From assembly GCA_016199675.1 (NCBI GenBank), contig JACQGE010000088.1:1-35963 (forward strand): DNA of 35,963 nt, written 5' to 3'. Shown here piece after piece: positions 24,726-32,261 of the stretch (position 1 is the first letter of the stretch; each line of letters opens with the position of its first letter). The notes under the pieces were generated by a model. The model was not told the origin of the DNA and searched no databases. It saw nothing but the letters and a program-made list of their open reading frames with translations. A program made the translations under genes and the position numbers. This stretch comes from Acidobacteriota bacterium. Lineage in GTDB: Bacteria > Acidobacteriota > Terriglobia > 2-12-FULL-54-10.

Positions 24726-25859
24726 ATGGCGGCAAGCGCAAAGACCGCAACAGGCTTCCCAATGCAGAAACCCGCAGCCGAAAACGAACAGAGGGAAGAG
24801 CATCGCACGGGAATTACCATTGCCGCCGCCGCCACAGCGGTCCCTCCCTATGCCGTTGGGCGGGAAGAAGTCAAAACCTACCTAAGGAAAGTTTTTTCCA
24901 TCGAGGCAAATAGGCTGGAAGCAATGATGGCAGTCGTTGATCATTCGCAAGTGAAACAGCGCTACTGCATTCACCCGGTGGACACCATCATTCAGCCGCG
25001 ACCGCTGGCCCAAATTAGCCGCGAATATCAGGAGCATTCGGTTCAATTAGGCCGGAAAGTTGCCATGGATTGTCTTGAGCGCGCCGGGATGACGCCCAGA
25101 GACATCGACATGATCATAACCGTGTCATGTACAGGAGTCATGATTCCTTCGCTCGATGCGCACTTGATCAACGATCTGGGGTTTCGATGGGATGTGAGAC
25201 GCCTGCCGATTACGGAACTGGGCTGCGCGGCTGGCGCGGCGGCTCTTGCCAAGGCTTCCGAGTTTATTCGCGCCTTTCCCGGCAGCACGGTCCTGGTGAT
25301 TGCCGTCGAAATACCAAGTCTCACGTTTCAACGGGAAGATCTTTCCCAAGCCAATCTGATTTCGACTGTGCTTTTCGGAGATGGGGCGGCTGCAGTGGTG
25401 GTCACCGGACGGCCCGCCAATGGACCACGGGTCCTAGGGACGGATAGTTATCTCTTCCCGCATTCCCTGGACGCCATGGGATTCGACCTGAAGGACAATG
25501 GATTTCACATCGTGCTTTCGAAAGACGTCCCGCAACTCATTCGGGACCATATCAAAGGACTACTGACCCGCTTCTTGGCGCGGCACAATCTTACCCAAGA
25601 GCAGCTTTCCGTCTTTATCCTGCATCCGGGCGGGCAAAAACTTCTGCTGTACATGGAAGAAGAACTTAGTTTGAGCCGGTGCGACACACAATTTTCCTGG
25701 GATGTATTGAGCGAATACGGGAATCTCTCCAGCGCATCGGTCCTCTTTGTGCTGCAGGAGTGTTTCAAGAAACGGAAAATGGCCGGTGGTGAATACGGGC
25801 TTATGGCGGCATTTGGACCAGGCTTCAGTTCAGAAATGCTCTTACTGAAATGGACATAA
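24726..25859 (+). CDS. Type III polyketide synthase (chalcone/stilbene synthase superfamily)
   Basis: 377 residues with the full catalytic triad: Cys167 in ITELGCAAG, His300 in FILHPGGQK and Asn333 in EYGNLSSAS. The C-terminal GLMAAFGPGFSSEMLLL is the family's closing block. In bacteria these ACP-independent enzymes condense malonyl-CoA onto acyl starters to give alkylresorcinols, alkylpyrones or tetrahydroxynaphthalene; the product cannot be read from sequence. The following ICMT-type methyltransferase and FAD enzyme match the Streptomyces srsA-srsB-srsC order for phenolic lipid quinones, so a long-chain starter is the favoured inference. ATG start with AGAGG six bases upstream. It overlaps the next gene by 10 bases. 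Confidence 0.93.
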   Translation: MAASAKTATGFPMQKPAAENEQREEHRTGITIAAAATAVPPYAVGREEVKTYLRKVFSIEANRLEAMMAVVDHSQVKQRYCIHPVDTIIQPRPLAQISREYQEHSVQLGRKVAMDCLERAGMTPRDIDMIITVSCTGVMIPSLDAHLINDLGFRWDVRRLPITELGCAAGAAALAKASEFIRAFPGSTVLVIAVEIPSLTFQREDLSQANLISTVLFGDGAAAVVVTGRPANGPRVLGTDSYLFPHSLDAMGFDLKDNGFHIVLSKDVPQLIRDHIKGLLTRFLARHNLTQEQLSVFILHPGGQKLLLYMEEELSLSRCDTQFSWDVLSEYGNLSSASVLFVLQECFKKRKMAGGEYGLMAAFGPGFSSEMLLLKWT

Positions 25860-26443
25860 GCGCACGCGGTTATATTCTTTTGCTCCTTATCGTGGGCTTG
25901 CTGCGCCTGGCGGAAATCCGGGTCTCTAAACGAAATCAGCGTAGGCTGGCCGCAAAGGGAGTTGCCAAAATCCCTGAGCCGAATTTTCGTTGGATGGTCC
26001 TGTTCCATATCGGCATATTGATCTCAGCGGGCGTCGAAGTAATCGCCTTTCGTAGGCCGTTCATCCCTGTCCTTGCGTTGCTAATGGGATTACTGTTTGT
26101 TGCCGCCAACAGTTTGCGTTGGTGGGTGATCCATGTCATGTCGGAGTATTGGAATATTCAGGTGATGGCTTCCGCAGAGTTGGGTGTGGTTGTGGATGGC
26201 CCTTTTCGCTGGATACGCCATCCCAACTATGTTGCCGTCTTCACGGAGATGATCGCGCTCCCCTTAATCCATGCCGCTTGGTTCACTGCTCTAACGGGCG
26301 CAGTCATCCATATCGAAATCCTCAGCCAGCGCTTAAGGGTTGAGGAATCGGTTTTGCTATCTAACCCGCGATACATGGCTGCCATGGGTTCCAAGCCCCG
26401 GTTCTTGCCTAAACTTTTCCGGACCACGGCGAAATCATCTTAG
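25850..26443 (+). CDS. Isoprenylcysteine carboxyl methyltransferase (ICMT)-family membrane methyltransferase
   Basis: 197 residues, about four or five membrane helices (roughly 7-23, 47-65, 68-90, 125-150). The conserved C-terminal core reads GPFRWIRHPNYVAVF followed by a helix and EESVL, with the RHPNY and Glu-Glu features of ICMT/PEMT-type enzymes that bind SAM at the membrane. Bacterial members beside type III PKS genes O-methylate the hydrophobic polyketide; SrsB of S. griseus is the precedent. The 10-base overlap with the PKS gene supports that substrate. Protein prenylation is not expected in bacteria, so the family name does not give the function. Confidence 0.88.
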   Translation: MDISARGYILLLLIVGLLRLAEIRVSKRNQRRLAAKGVAKIPEPNFRWMVLFHIGILISAGVEVIAFRRPFIPVLALLMGLLFVAANSLRWWVIHVMSEYWNIQVMASAELGVVVDGPFRWIRHPNYVAVFTEMIALPLIHAAWFTALTGAVIHIEILSQRLRVEESVLLSNPRYMAAMGSKPRFLPKLFRTTAKSS

Positions 26444-26479
26444 CGAAGGGGCTTAGGCCCAAGCATAGTTTCGGAAATT

Positions 26480-27682
26480 ATGGTGGATGTACTGATCACT
26501 GGGGGCGGAGTTGCCGGATCGTCGCTTGCGATTCTGCTGGGGCGACAAGGCGTCACCGTGGAACTATTCGAACGCGGTCAATTCCCGAAAGAGAAACCGT
26601 GTGGCGAGGGATTGATGCCCGGCGGGGTCGCTGTGCTCGAGCGCATGGGTTTAGCGGAAGCCGTGGGAGGCGCGCCGTTCTTCGGCATCCGGTATCATTT
26701 CCGAAATCAGATTGCGGAAGGGCGATTTCCCACCACTGAAGGATTCCCCCCGGCTGGTCGCGGCCAGCGTCGCAAACATCTCGATCATGTTCTTTTTAGC
26801 GCAGCAGCCATGACGCCAGGCGTTACCGCATATACCGGCGTTCACGTGGATGGTCCTTTGGTTGAAAATGGCAAGGTGGTGGGTTTGCTGGTGGAGGGAG
26901 AGCCTCGTCGGGCTACGCTTACTGTAGCCGCGGACGGACTGCATTCGCGCATTCGTCGCTCCCTCGGTCTCGACGTACCGGTGAAGAGAAGACGATTAGG
27001 TGCTCGCTGTCACTTCCGCCTGGCGCGCGATAAGGAATGGCCGCCGTGGGTTGATGTTTTTGTGTCGCGAGGTCGCGAACTCTATGTGACGGCCCTGCCC
27101 GATCGCGAACTGCTTGTAGCAGCGCTGGTTGACACTGAAGCATTGCGCGAACCCGTTGAGCAGGCGTTTCGTCGCTGGTGGCAAGCGGAACCAGCGCTGC
27201 ATTCACGATTGGAGGACGCGGAGCAGGTAAGTTCTCTCCGGTGCATATCACCATTGGCTGGCCACGCGCGCTGCGGCGTAGCTCCAGGGGTTGTCTTACT
27301 CGGTGATGCCGCCGGGTTCCTCGATCCCATTACGGGCGGCGGCATGACTCAGGCACTCATGACGGCTGAACTGTTGGCCAAGTACATCCGCCGAGGCTTA
27401 ACGGGTATAAACGAGTGGCTTTGGGATTTTGAGCGACAACGGAAGTTGCTTCTTCGCGACTACCACCGATTAACTCAAGCTGTCCTCTGGCTTGCGGATT
27501 ATCCATCCTTAAGTGAACGCATTATCTCCACCCTGCAGTTTGTTCCCGGACTCCTCTCTCATCTCATCGCAGTCGCGGGAGGGATGAGGCCGCTTTGCGG
27601 CACACAACGTAAGTGGCGCAGCACTTTAGAACCCGCCAGATTCACAGAAAATTTGGGTCCTGCTGAAGACACCCATGCATGA
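26480..27682 (+). CDS. FAD-dependent monooxygenase/reductase (geranylgeranyl reductase-like fold)
   Basis: 400 residues of the PHBH/geranylgeranyl-reductase flavoprotein type. The dinucleotide-binding motif is ITGGGVAGSS near residue 6-15, with the ribose-binding acidic residue in VELFERG. CGEGLMPGGV follows, the family DG-like ADGLHSRIR block lies near 150, and the second FAD motif is VVLLGDAAGFLDPITGGGM near 275-293. Such enzymes hydroxylate aromatic rings or reduce isoprenoid chains. Beside a type III PKS, ring hydroxylation to a quinol/quinone (SrsC-like) is the likelier job. It follows the ICMT-type gene by 36 bases and overlaps the next methyltransferase gene by 8. Confidence 0.88.
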   Translation: MVDVLITGGGVAGSSLAILLGRQGVTVELFERGQFPKEKPCGEGLMPGGVAVLERMGLAEAVGGAPFFGIRYHFRNQIAEGRFPTTEGFPPAGRGQRRKHLDHVLFSAAAMTPGVTAYTGVHVDGPLVENGKVVGLLVEGEPRRATLTVAADGLHSRIRRSLGLDVPVKRRRLGARCHFRLARDKEWPPWVDVFVSRGRELYVTALPDRELLVAALVDTEALREPVEQAFRRWWQAEPALHSRLEDAEQVSSLRCISPLAGHARCGVAPGVVLLGDAAGFLDPITGGGMTQALMTAELLAKYIRRGLTGINEWLWDFERQRKLLLRDYHRLTQAVLWLADYPSLSERIISTLQFVPGLLSHLIAVAGGMRPLCGTQRKWRSTLEPARFTENLGPAEDTHA

Positions 27683-28385
27683 TTTTTCTAGCAGAATTCT
27701 TCGCCCGGAATTGCTAGACGGAGGACAACTACACGATGAGGAAGTCCGGCGAACGCTTCTGGACCTGCGTTGGATCAATCGGTATTTTGGAACCCGAAAA
27801 GTTCTGCTCCGCGCCCTCGCCAGCGAAATCTCTCGACGCGGCTTGACGGAATTCACTGTCTTAGATGTTGCCAGCGGTTCCTGCGATCTTCCAATTGCTG
27901 TGATTCATTGGGCCCAGCGGCGAAAACTTAAAACTCAGGTTTTTGCCCTGGAATATCAGCACAGGCATTTAGGCTTGTTTCGACGTGAACTTATGACATA
28001 TCGCGAACTCTATCCCTTTTGCGCGGACGCCTTCCGGGTTCCACTATTGAATCCTAAATTTGATTTTGTCATCTGCTCTCATTTCCTTCATCATCTGACC
28101 GAAGAACAGGCAGTCGAGCTTCTGTCGCGCATGAGCACCTGGGCTCGGCACGTCGTGATCGTCAGCGACCACGAAAGGCATCCTGTTCCTTACTATTTCT
28201 TCCGACTTTTCAGTCGCCTGTTTACCACATCCTTCGTCAGTCGAACCGATGGTCTGATCTCGCTTGCGAAGTCCTTTCGCAAGGACGAGCTGGAAAAGAC
28301 GGCGGAAAGGGCAGGCCTCGCTCGTTACAGGGTTGAGCGGCATTGGCCCTTTCAATTGATCCTGATATCCGATTCTGGACGATGA
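27675..28385 (+). CDS. Class I SAM-dependent methyltransferase of the PKS region
   Basis: 236 residues. The SAM motif I is VLDVASGSCDLP (near 63-74), then FALEYQ for the acidic ribose contact, DAFRVP, and FDFVICSHFLHHLTEEQ. The N-terminus LLDGGQLHDEEVRRTLLDLRWINRYFGTRK is the leader seen in small-molecule methyltransferases found next to bacterial type III PKS and FAD genes, by memory. The gene starts within the last 8 bases of the FAD gene and is the last of the run; the next gene begins 292 bases later. A second methylation (O- or C-) of the polyketide is inferred. Confidence 0.85.
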   Translation: MHDFSSRILRPELLDGGQLHDEEVRRTLLDLRWINRYFGTRKVLLRALASEISRRGLTEFTVLDVASGSCDLPIAVIHWAQRRKLKTQVFALEYQHRHLGLFRRELMTYRELYPFCADAFRVPLLNPKFDFVICSHFLHHLTEEQAVELLSRMSTWARHVVIVSDHERHPVPYYFFRLFSRLFTTSFVSRTDGLISLAKSFRKDELEKTAERAGLARYRVERHWPFQLILISDSGR

Positions 28386-28677
28386 TCCAATTGCCGATTC
28401 GAATCCTTAATTAAGTTGCGTCGCTGCATTGCCTTTTATGGCGATTCGTTCGGTGGCTGCTTTGCACGAAATTCCTTGACAGGATCAGAAATGGGGCCTT
28501 AGGATGAAAATAATACAGAGGCTGGCGGGGAGGGCCTCCGATGCTCCAAGACAAACTGTTTCTCGTCTGAACTCTTACTCGAGTGGTATTCACATCTCTA
28601 TATCACCCTGGCTGAAGCCTTTGGGGAAAGCAGCGAGTTTGCTTGTGCTGCTATTTTCAAAGCCTAAGGAGGAGTAA
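28386..28677 (+). promoter_or_regulatory. Leader of the TonB-dependent receptor gene
   Basis: 292 bases without a gene. TTGACA occurs at 28476-28481, but the hexamer 17 bases later (TTAGGA) is a poor -10. A strong Shine-Dalgarno, AAGGAGG (28666-28672), sits five bases before the receptor ATG. No riboswitch or attenuator structure was recognised, nor a clear terminator for the methyltransferase gene. Confidence 0.4.
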
Positions 28678-31600
28678 ATGAGTCAGAACATAATGGGAAA
28701 GATATTTGTGTTCATGGTTTGCTTGGCTGGGATGGCTTTGGCCCAAGTCACTACAGGAACGATTTCTGGAACTGTGAGCGATTCGACCGGAGCGGTGATT
28801 CCGGGAGCTACCGTTACCCTACGAAATACGGAAACGGGGATCAGCCGGACGATAACCACCAACGCGCGAGGGCGTTATACCGCCCAGCAGTTGGGCTTAG
28901 GCATGTTTGAAGTAACTGCTGAAGCGCCTGGTTTTCAGAGCGTGGTGCGAACGGGAATCGAGATGACCATCGGACGCCAGGCGACTGTGGACTTCACCTT
29001 GCAGGTGGGGGCCGTGGCCGAAAGGATCACCGTGACCGGGGAGGCTCCATTACTGGAAACCACGAATGCGACGGTGGCAGACCTGGTCAGTGAGACGCAG
29101 ATGCGGGAATTGCCCCTGAACGGCCGCAGTTTCACAGACCTGACGGCGATCCAGCCGGGGGCCATTACAGACCTGGGCATTCCCGCTGGGGTGTTTCAAG
29201 GGGGGGGAAGGATTGTGTTGAACGGCGCTCGTCCGCAGCAAAGTCTGTATTTGCTGGACGGGACCGATATTGTCAGCCCGTACTCCAATGTGGCGCCGGT
29301 GAGCGTGATGAACCAGACGCTGGGAGTGGACACTGTACGGGAATTCACGGTTATGCAAAGCAACTACGGCGCGCAATATGGCCGGGCAATGGGGGGCATC
29401 ATGAATGCCGTTACCCGTTCTGGAACCAATGAGATTCACGGCAGCGCGTTTGAGTTCCTGCGAAATGAAAAGCTGGATGCCAAGAACTTCTTTGACGTGC
29501 CGGACGAACCCATTCCTCCCTACAAGCGGAATCAGTTCGGCGGAACAATTGGCGGACCGATCGTTCAGGACAACACTTTCTTCTTCTTCTCCTATGAGGG
29601 CTTGCGTCAGAGTTTCGGGACTACGGACTTTGGGACAGTGTTAAGTGATGAAGCGCGAATAGGGCAAATCACCGGTTGCCCGGCAGGAATGCAGTCCTGC
29701 ACCAAAGAGGAGAGGATTATTACGGAGGTCTTGCCCCTGGGGATAAACCCGGACATACAACCTATCATTGACTGGATTCCCCGAGGTACTCACCTATACC
29801 TAAATGACGGCCTTCAAGAATATCGAGGTAGCCGGACGCAGTTGGGTCGGGAAAACTATTACATGTTCCGGATTGACCAGCGGCTGAGCGACAACGACAA
29901 CATTTTTGGCCGCATGGTGCTGGACAACAGCAGCAAGGAGCTGCCGGACGCCCAATTTTTGGATGTGTCGAAGAATCTCCACACCAGCACGAACGACTTG
30001 GGTTCCTATTACTTTTTGACGATGGAGTGGACGCGAATCGTGTCCCCTTCGGTGCTGAACATAGCACGGTTTGGGTTCGCTCGGAACAACAACCAGCAGT
30101 GCATGTGCGTGGATGGGGAGGATAAGCGTCTGGACGCGGATGACTATTCAAACCTCGACCCTCGCATGATGATTGTCCCCGGTGTGCCTATAGGTGATAT
30201 TGGTGCCCCGGGGGTCTCGATCCCAGGCGGCCATAACGGTCCGGGAAATTCTTCCGGCCCCGGCGCTGATTTAGACGACCCCTTGAAATTCATTGACAAC
30301 ACCTTTAGTTATTACGATTCCGTGCGCATTACGAAGGGCAGCCACTCGCTGGATTTTGGCGTGGACGTTCGGCGCTTTCAGGAAAATGAGCTGGCCTTCG
30401 TTTGGGGGCATGGAGCCACTTCCTTTTTCTCTCCGAGAAAGAACTTCTTGACGGCTGGGCTAGCGCCCTACTGCGTTGGCGCGGCGAGCCAGTGCCGAGG
30501 GATTAGCTCCATCACCACAACCGGGGTAACGGGGCGACCGGACGCCTATCGAGGCTGGCGGCAAACGTACACGGCCTGGTATGTTCAAGATGATTTCCAA
30601 CTCCTTTCCAACCTGACCCTCAACCTCGGCCTGCGTTGGGAAAAAGTTACCGGCCCTGTCGAGGTGAACGGGAAGGCCGCAACCCTCATAGACCCGCTGC
30701 GCGATCAAGGGTGGACGACACTCGGCAAAGAACCTCTGTTTGAACTGAGAGACGCCTTGAAGGGTTTTGCACCTCGGTTTGGGTTTGCCTACAGTCCGGA
30801 CCAGAGTACCTCCCTTCGCGGCGGCTTTGGGTTGTTCCGGGAGATTCCACTGGAATACCTGTTCCAGTTGGCTATTTTTTACCCCCCCTGGGCAGATCGC
30901 CTAACCCTTCGCGACATCAAGAAGTGGCCCAATCCGCTGGCGGGCGCTGATCCAAATGCAGGGACACGGCAGCCACTGAATGTGGTTCACGATTTTAAAT
31001 ACCCGTATGGCATGCAGTGGAACTTTGGGATTGAACGGCAATTAGGGCAAAGTTGGGTTGCCAAGGCCAGCTATCTTGGCAACCGGGGTGTTACCCTGGT
31101 GGGGGTCGTAAACCAGGTCCAGCCAGCGGAGTCCACCGATGCTCAGGGGCAAAAATTTACCCCCCGGAATGCGCCCTCCATCAACTCCTTTCTGGATTCC
31201 ACTCGCACGTACGCTCCGATTGGGGATAGTTGGTATAACTCCATGCAGCTCCGCCTGCAGAAGAGATTTAGCCACGGGCTGGAGTTTAGCACTTCCTACA
31301 CTTGGTCGAAGAACCTATCGAATGTGGGAATTGGCCTAAAGGGTGCAGAAACCCCGGATGGAGGTAAGGGCCAGTCGGTTCCGACCCTGTGGAACTACAA
31401 GGGATATGGCAAGGGCTTGGCGGATCAGGACGTTCCGCACAACATCTCGTTCAACTACACTTACGAACTGCCGGTGGGACAGGGGCGCACCTTCGGGTCG
31501 AACATGGGGGGTATTGCCAATGCGTTCCTCGGTGGTTGGCAGATCAACGGCGTGATAACCGCGCGCTCCGGCTTGGCTCTGGATATCGGAGGGGCTGGCT

Positions 31601-31998
31601 ACTCGACCAGCCGATACTGTCGCACCTGTGGCCCTCGTCCGAACCTCAAGCCCGGTGGGAACAACAATCCAGTGATCGGTGACATCAACCATTGGTTTGA
31701 TGAAACACAGTTCCTGCCAGTAACGCCGGGGTATCTCGGAAATTTAGGAGCCAGCACCTTGAGGGGGCCGAAATCCGTTCGGGTGGACTTCTCGGTGTTC
31801 AAGGTCTTCCCCATGGGCGAGGAAAAGAACTTGCAGTTCCGGGCCGAATTCTTCAATCTACCGAATCATCCCAACTTTGCCTCCCCCAACACATCGGTTT
31901 TCGAAAGCGACGGCACGGTGGACGTAGAGGTAGGACGCATCACCAAAACCAATGGCTTCTCGCGGCAGATTCAGTTGGCGCTGAAGTTCGAATTCTGA
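28678..31998 (+). CDS. Oar-like TonB-dependent receptor with N-terminal carboxypeptidase-regulatory-like domain
   Basis: 1106 residues, outer membrane. Signal peptide about 1-23 (ending MALAQ). Residues 25-110 form a CarboxypepD_reg-like beta domain: GTISGTVSDSTGAVIPGATV and the RYTAQQLGLGMFEVTAEA segment. The plug follows (MRELPLNGRSFTDLTAIQPG and GGIMNAVTRSGTNEIHGSAFEF). The long barrel contains NQFGGTIGGP, FFFFSYEGLRQS, LNLGLRWEKV and PRFGFAYSP, and ends in alternating QIQLALKFEF with the terminal aromatic residue needed for barrel assembly. This domain order is that of Oar-like receptors, expanded in Acidobacteria. The substrate is unknown; the next gene, an exported amidohydrolase, may process it. 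A strong terminator follows 25 bases later, so the gene is probably transcribed alone. Confidence 0.95.
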   Translation: MSQNIMGKIFVFMVCLAGMALAQVTTGTISGTVSDSTGAVIPGATVTLRNTETGISRTITTNARGRYTAQQLGLGMFEVTAEAPGFQSVVRTGIEMTIGRQATVDFTLQVGAVAERITVTGEAPLLETTNATVADLVSETQMRELPLNGRSFTDLTAIQPGAITDLGIPAGVFQGGGRIVLNGARPQQSLYLLDGTDIVSPYSNVAPVSVMNQTLGVDTVREFTVMQSNYGAQYGRAMGGIMNAVTRSGTNEIHGSAFEFLRNEKLDAKNFFDVPDEPIPPYKRNQFGGTIGGPIVQDNTFFFFSYEGLRQSFGTTDFGTVLSDEARIGQITGCPAGMQSCTKEERIITEVLPLGINPDIQPIIDWIPRGTHLYLNDGLQEYRGSRTQLGRENYYMFRIDQRLSDNDNIFGRMVLDNSSKELPDAQFLDVSKNLHTSTNDLGSYYFLTMEWTRIVSPSVLNIARFGFARNNNQQCMCVDGEDKRLDADDYSNLDPRMMIVPGVPIGDIGAPGVSIPGGHNGPGNSSGPGADLDDPLKFIDNTFSYYDSVRITKGSHSLDFGVDVRRFQENELAFVWGHGATSFFSPRKNFLTAGLAPYCVGAASQCRGISSITTTGVTGRPDAYRGWRQTYTAWYVQDDFQLLSNLTLNLGLRWEKVTGPVEVNGKAATLIDPLRDQGWTTLGKEPLFELRDALKGFAPRFGFAYSPDQSTSLRGGFGLFREIPLEYLFQLAIFYPPWADRLTLRDIKKWPNPLAGADPNAGTRQPLNVVHDFKYPYGMQWNFGIERQLGQSWVAKASYLGNRGVTLVGVVNQVQPAESTDAQGQKFTPRNAPSINSFLDSTRTYAPIGDSWYNSMQLRLQKRFSHGLEFSTSYTWSKNLSNVGIGLKGAETPDGGKGQSVPTLWNYKGYGKGLADQDVPHNISFNYTYELPVGQGRTFGSNMGGIANAFLGGWQINGVITARSGLALDIGGAGYSTSRYCRTCGPRPNLKPGGNNNPVIGDINHWFDETQFLPVTPGYLGNLGASTLRGPKSVRVDFSVFKVFPMGEEKNLQFRAEFFNLPNHPNFASPNTSVFESDGTVDVEVGRITKTNGFSRQIQLALKFEF

Positions 31999-32023
31999 GC
32001 TGAAAGCAAGACCATAATTTACA

Positions 32024-32067
32024 CCCTCGCGGAAGATGTTCGCTCCGCGAGGGATTTTTTATTTTTA
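32024..32067 (+). terminator. Rho-independent terminator of the TonB receptor gene
   Basis: Perfect 10-bp stem: CCCTCGCGGA (32024-32033) pairs with TCCGCGAGGG (32044-32053). The 10-base loop is followed by A and a T6 run, then more T. It lies 25 bases after the receptor stop. Confidence 0.92.
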
Positions 32068-32261
32068 CCTTGGCTTTCAAACTAGTATCCTGAATCAGAA
32101 GTTTGTTTACATAGTTTGACCGTAAGACTGCTTTGTTCCGGTCGCGGCTCGAATCAGCCCCTATTGATTCCAGGGGGAACCGAGCCACGAGCGGAAGCGA
32201 GTGGTTGAACTTATAAGACGCATTTTAGACTCGAGATGCGAGGTTTCTCCAGGAGACAGCG

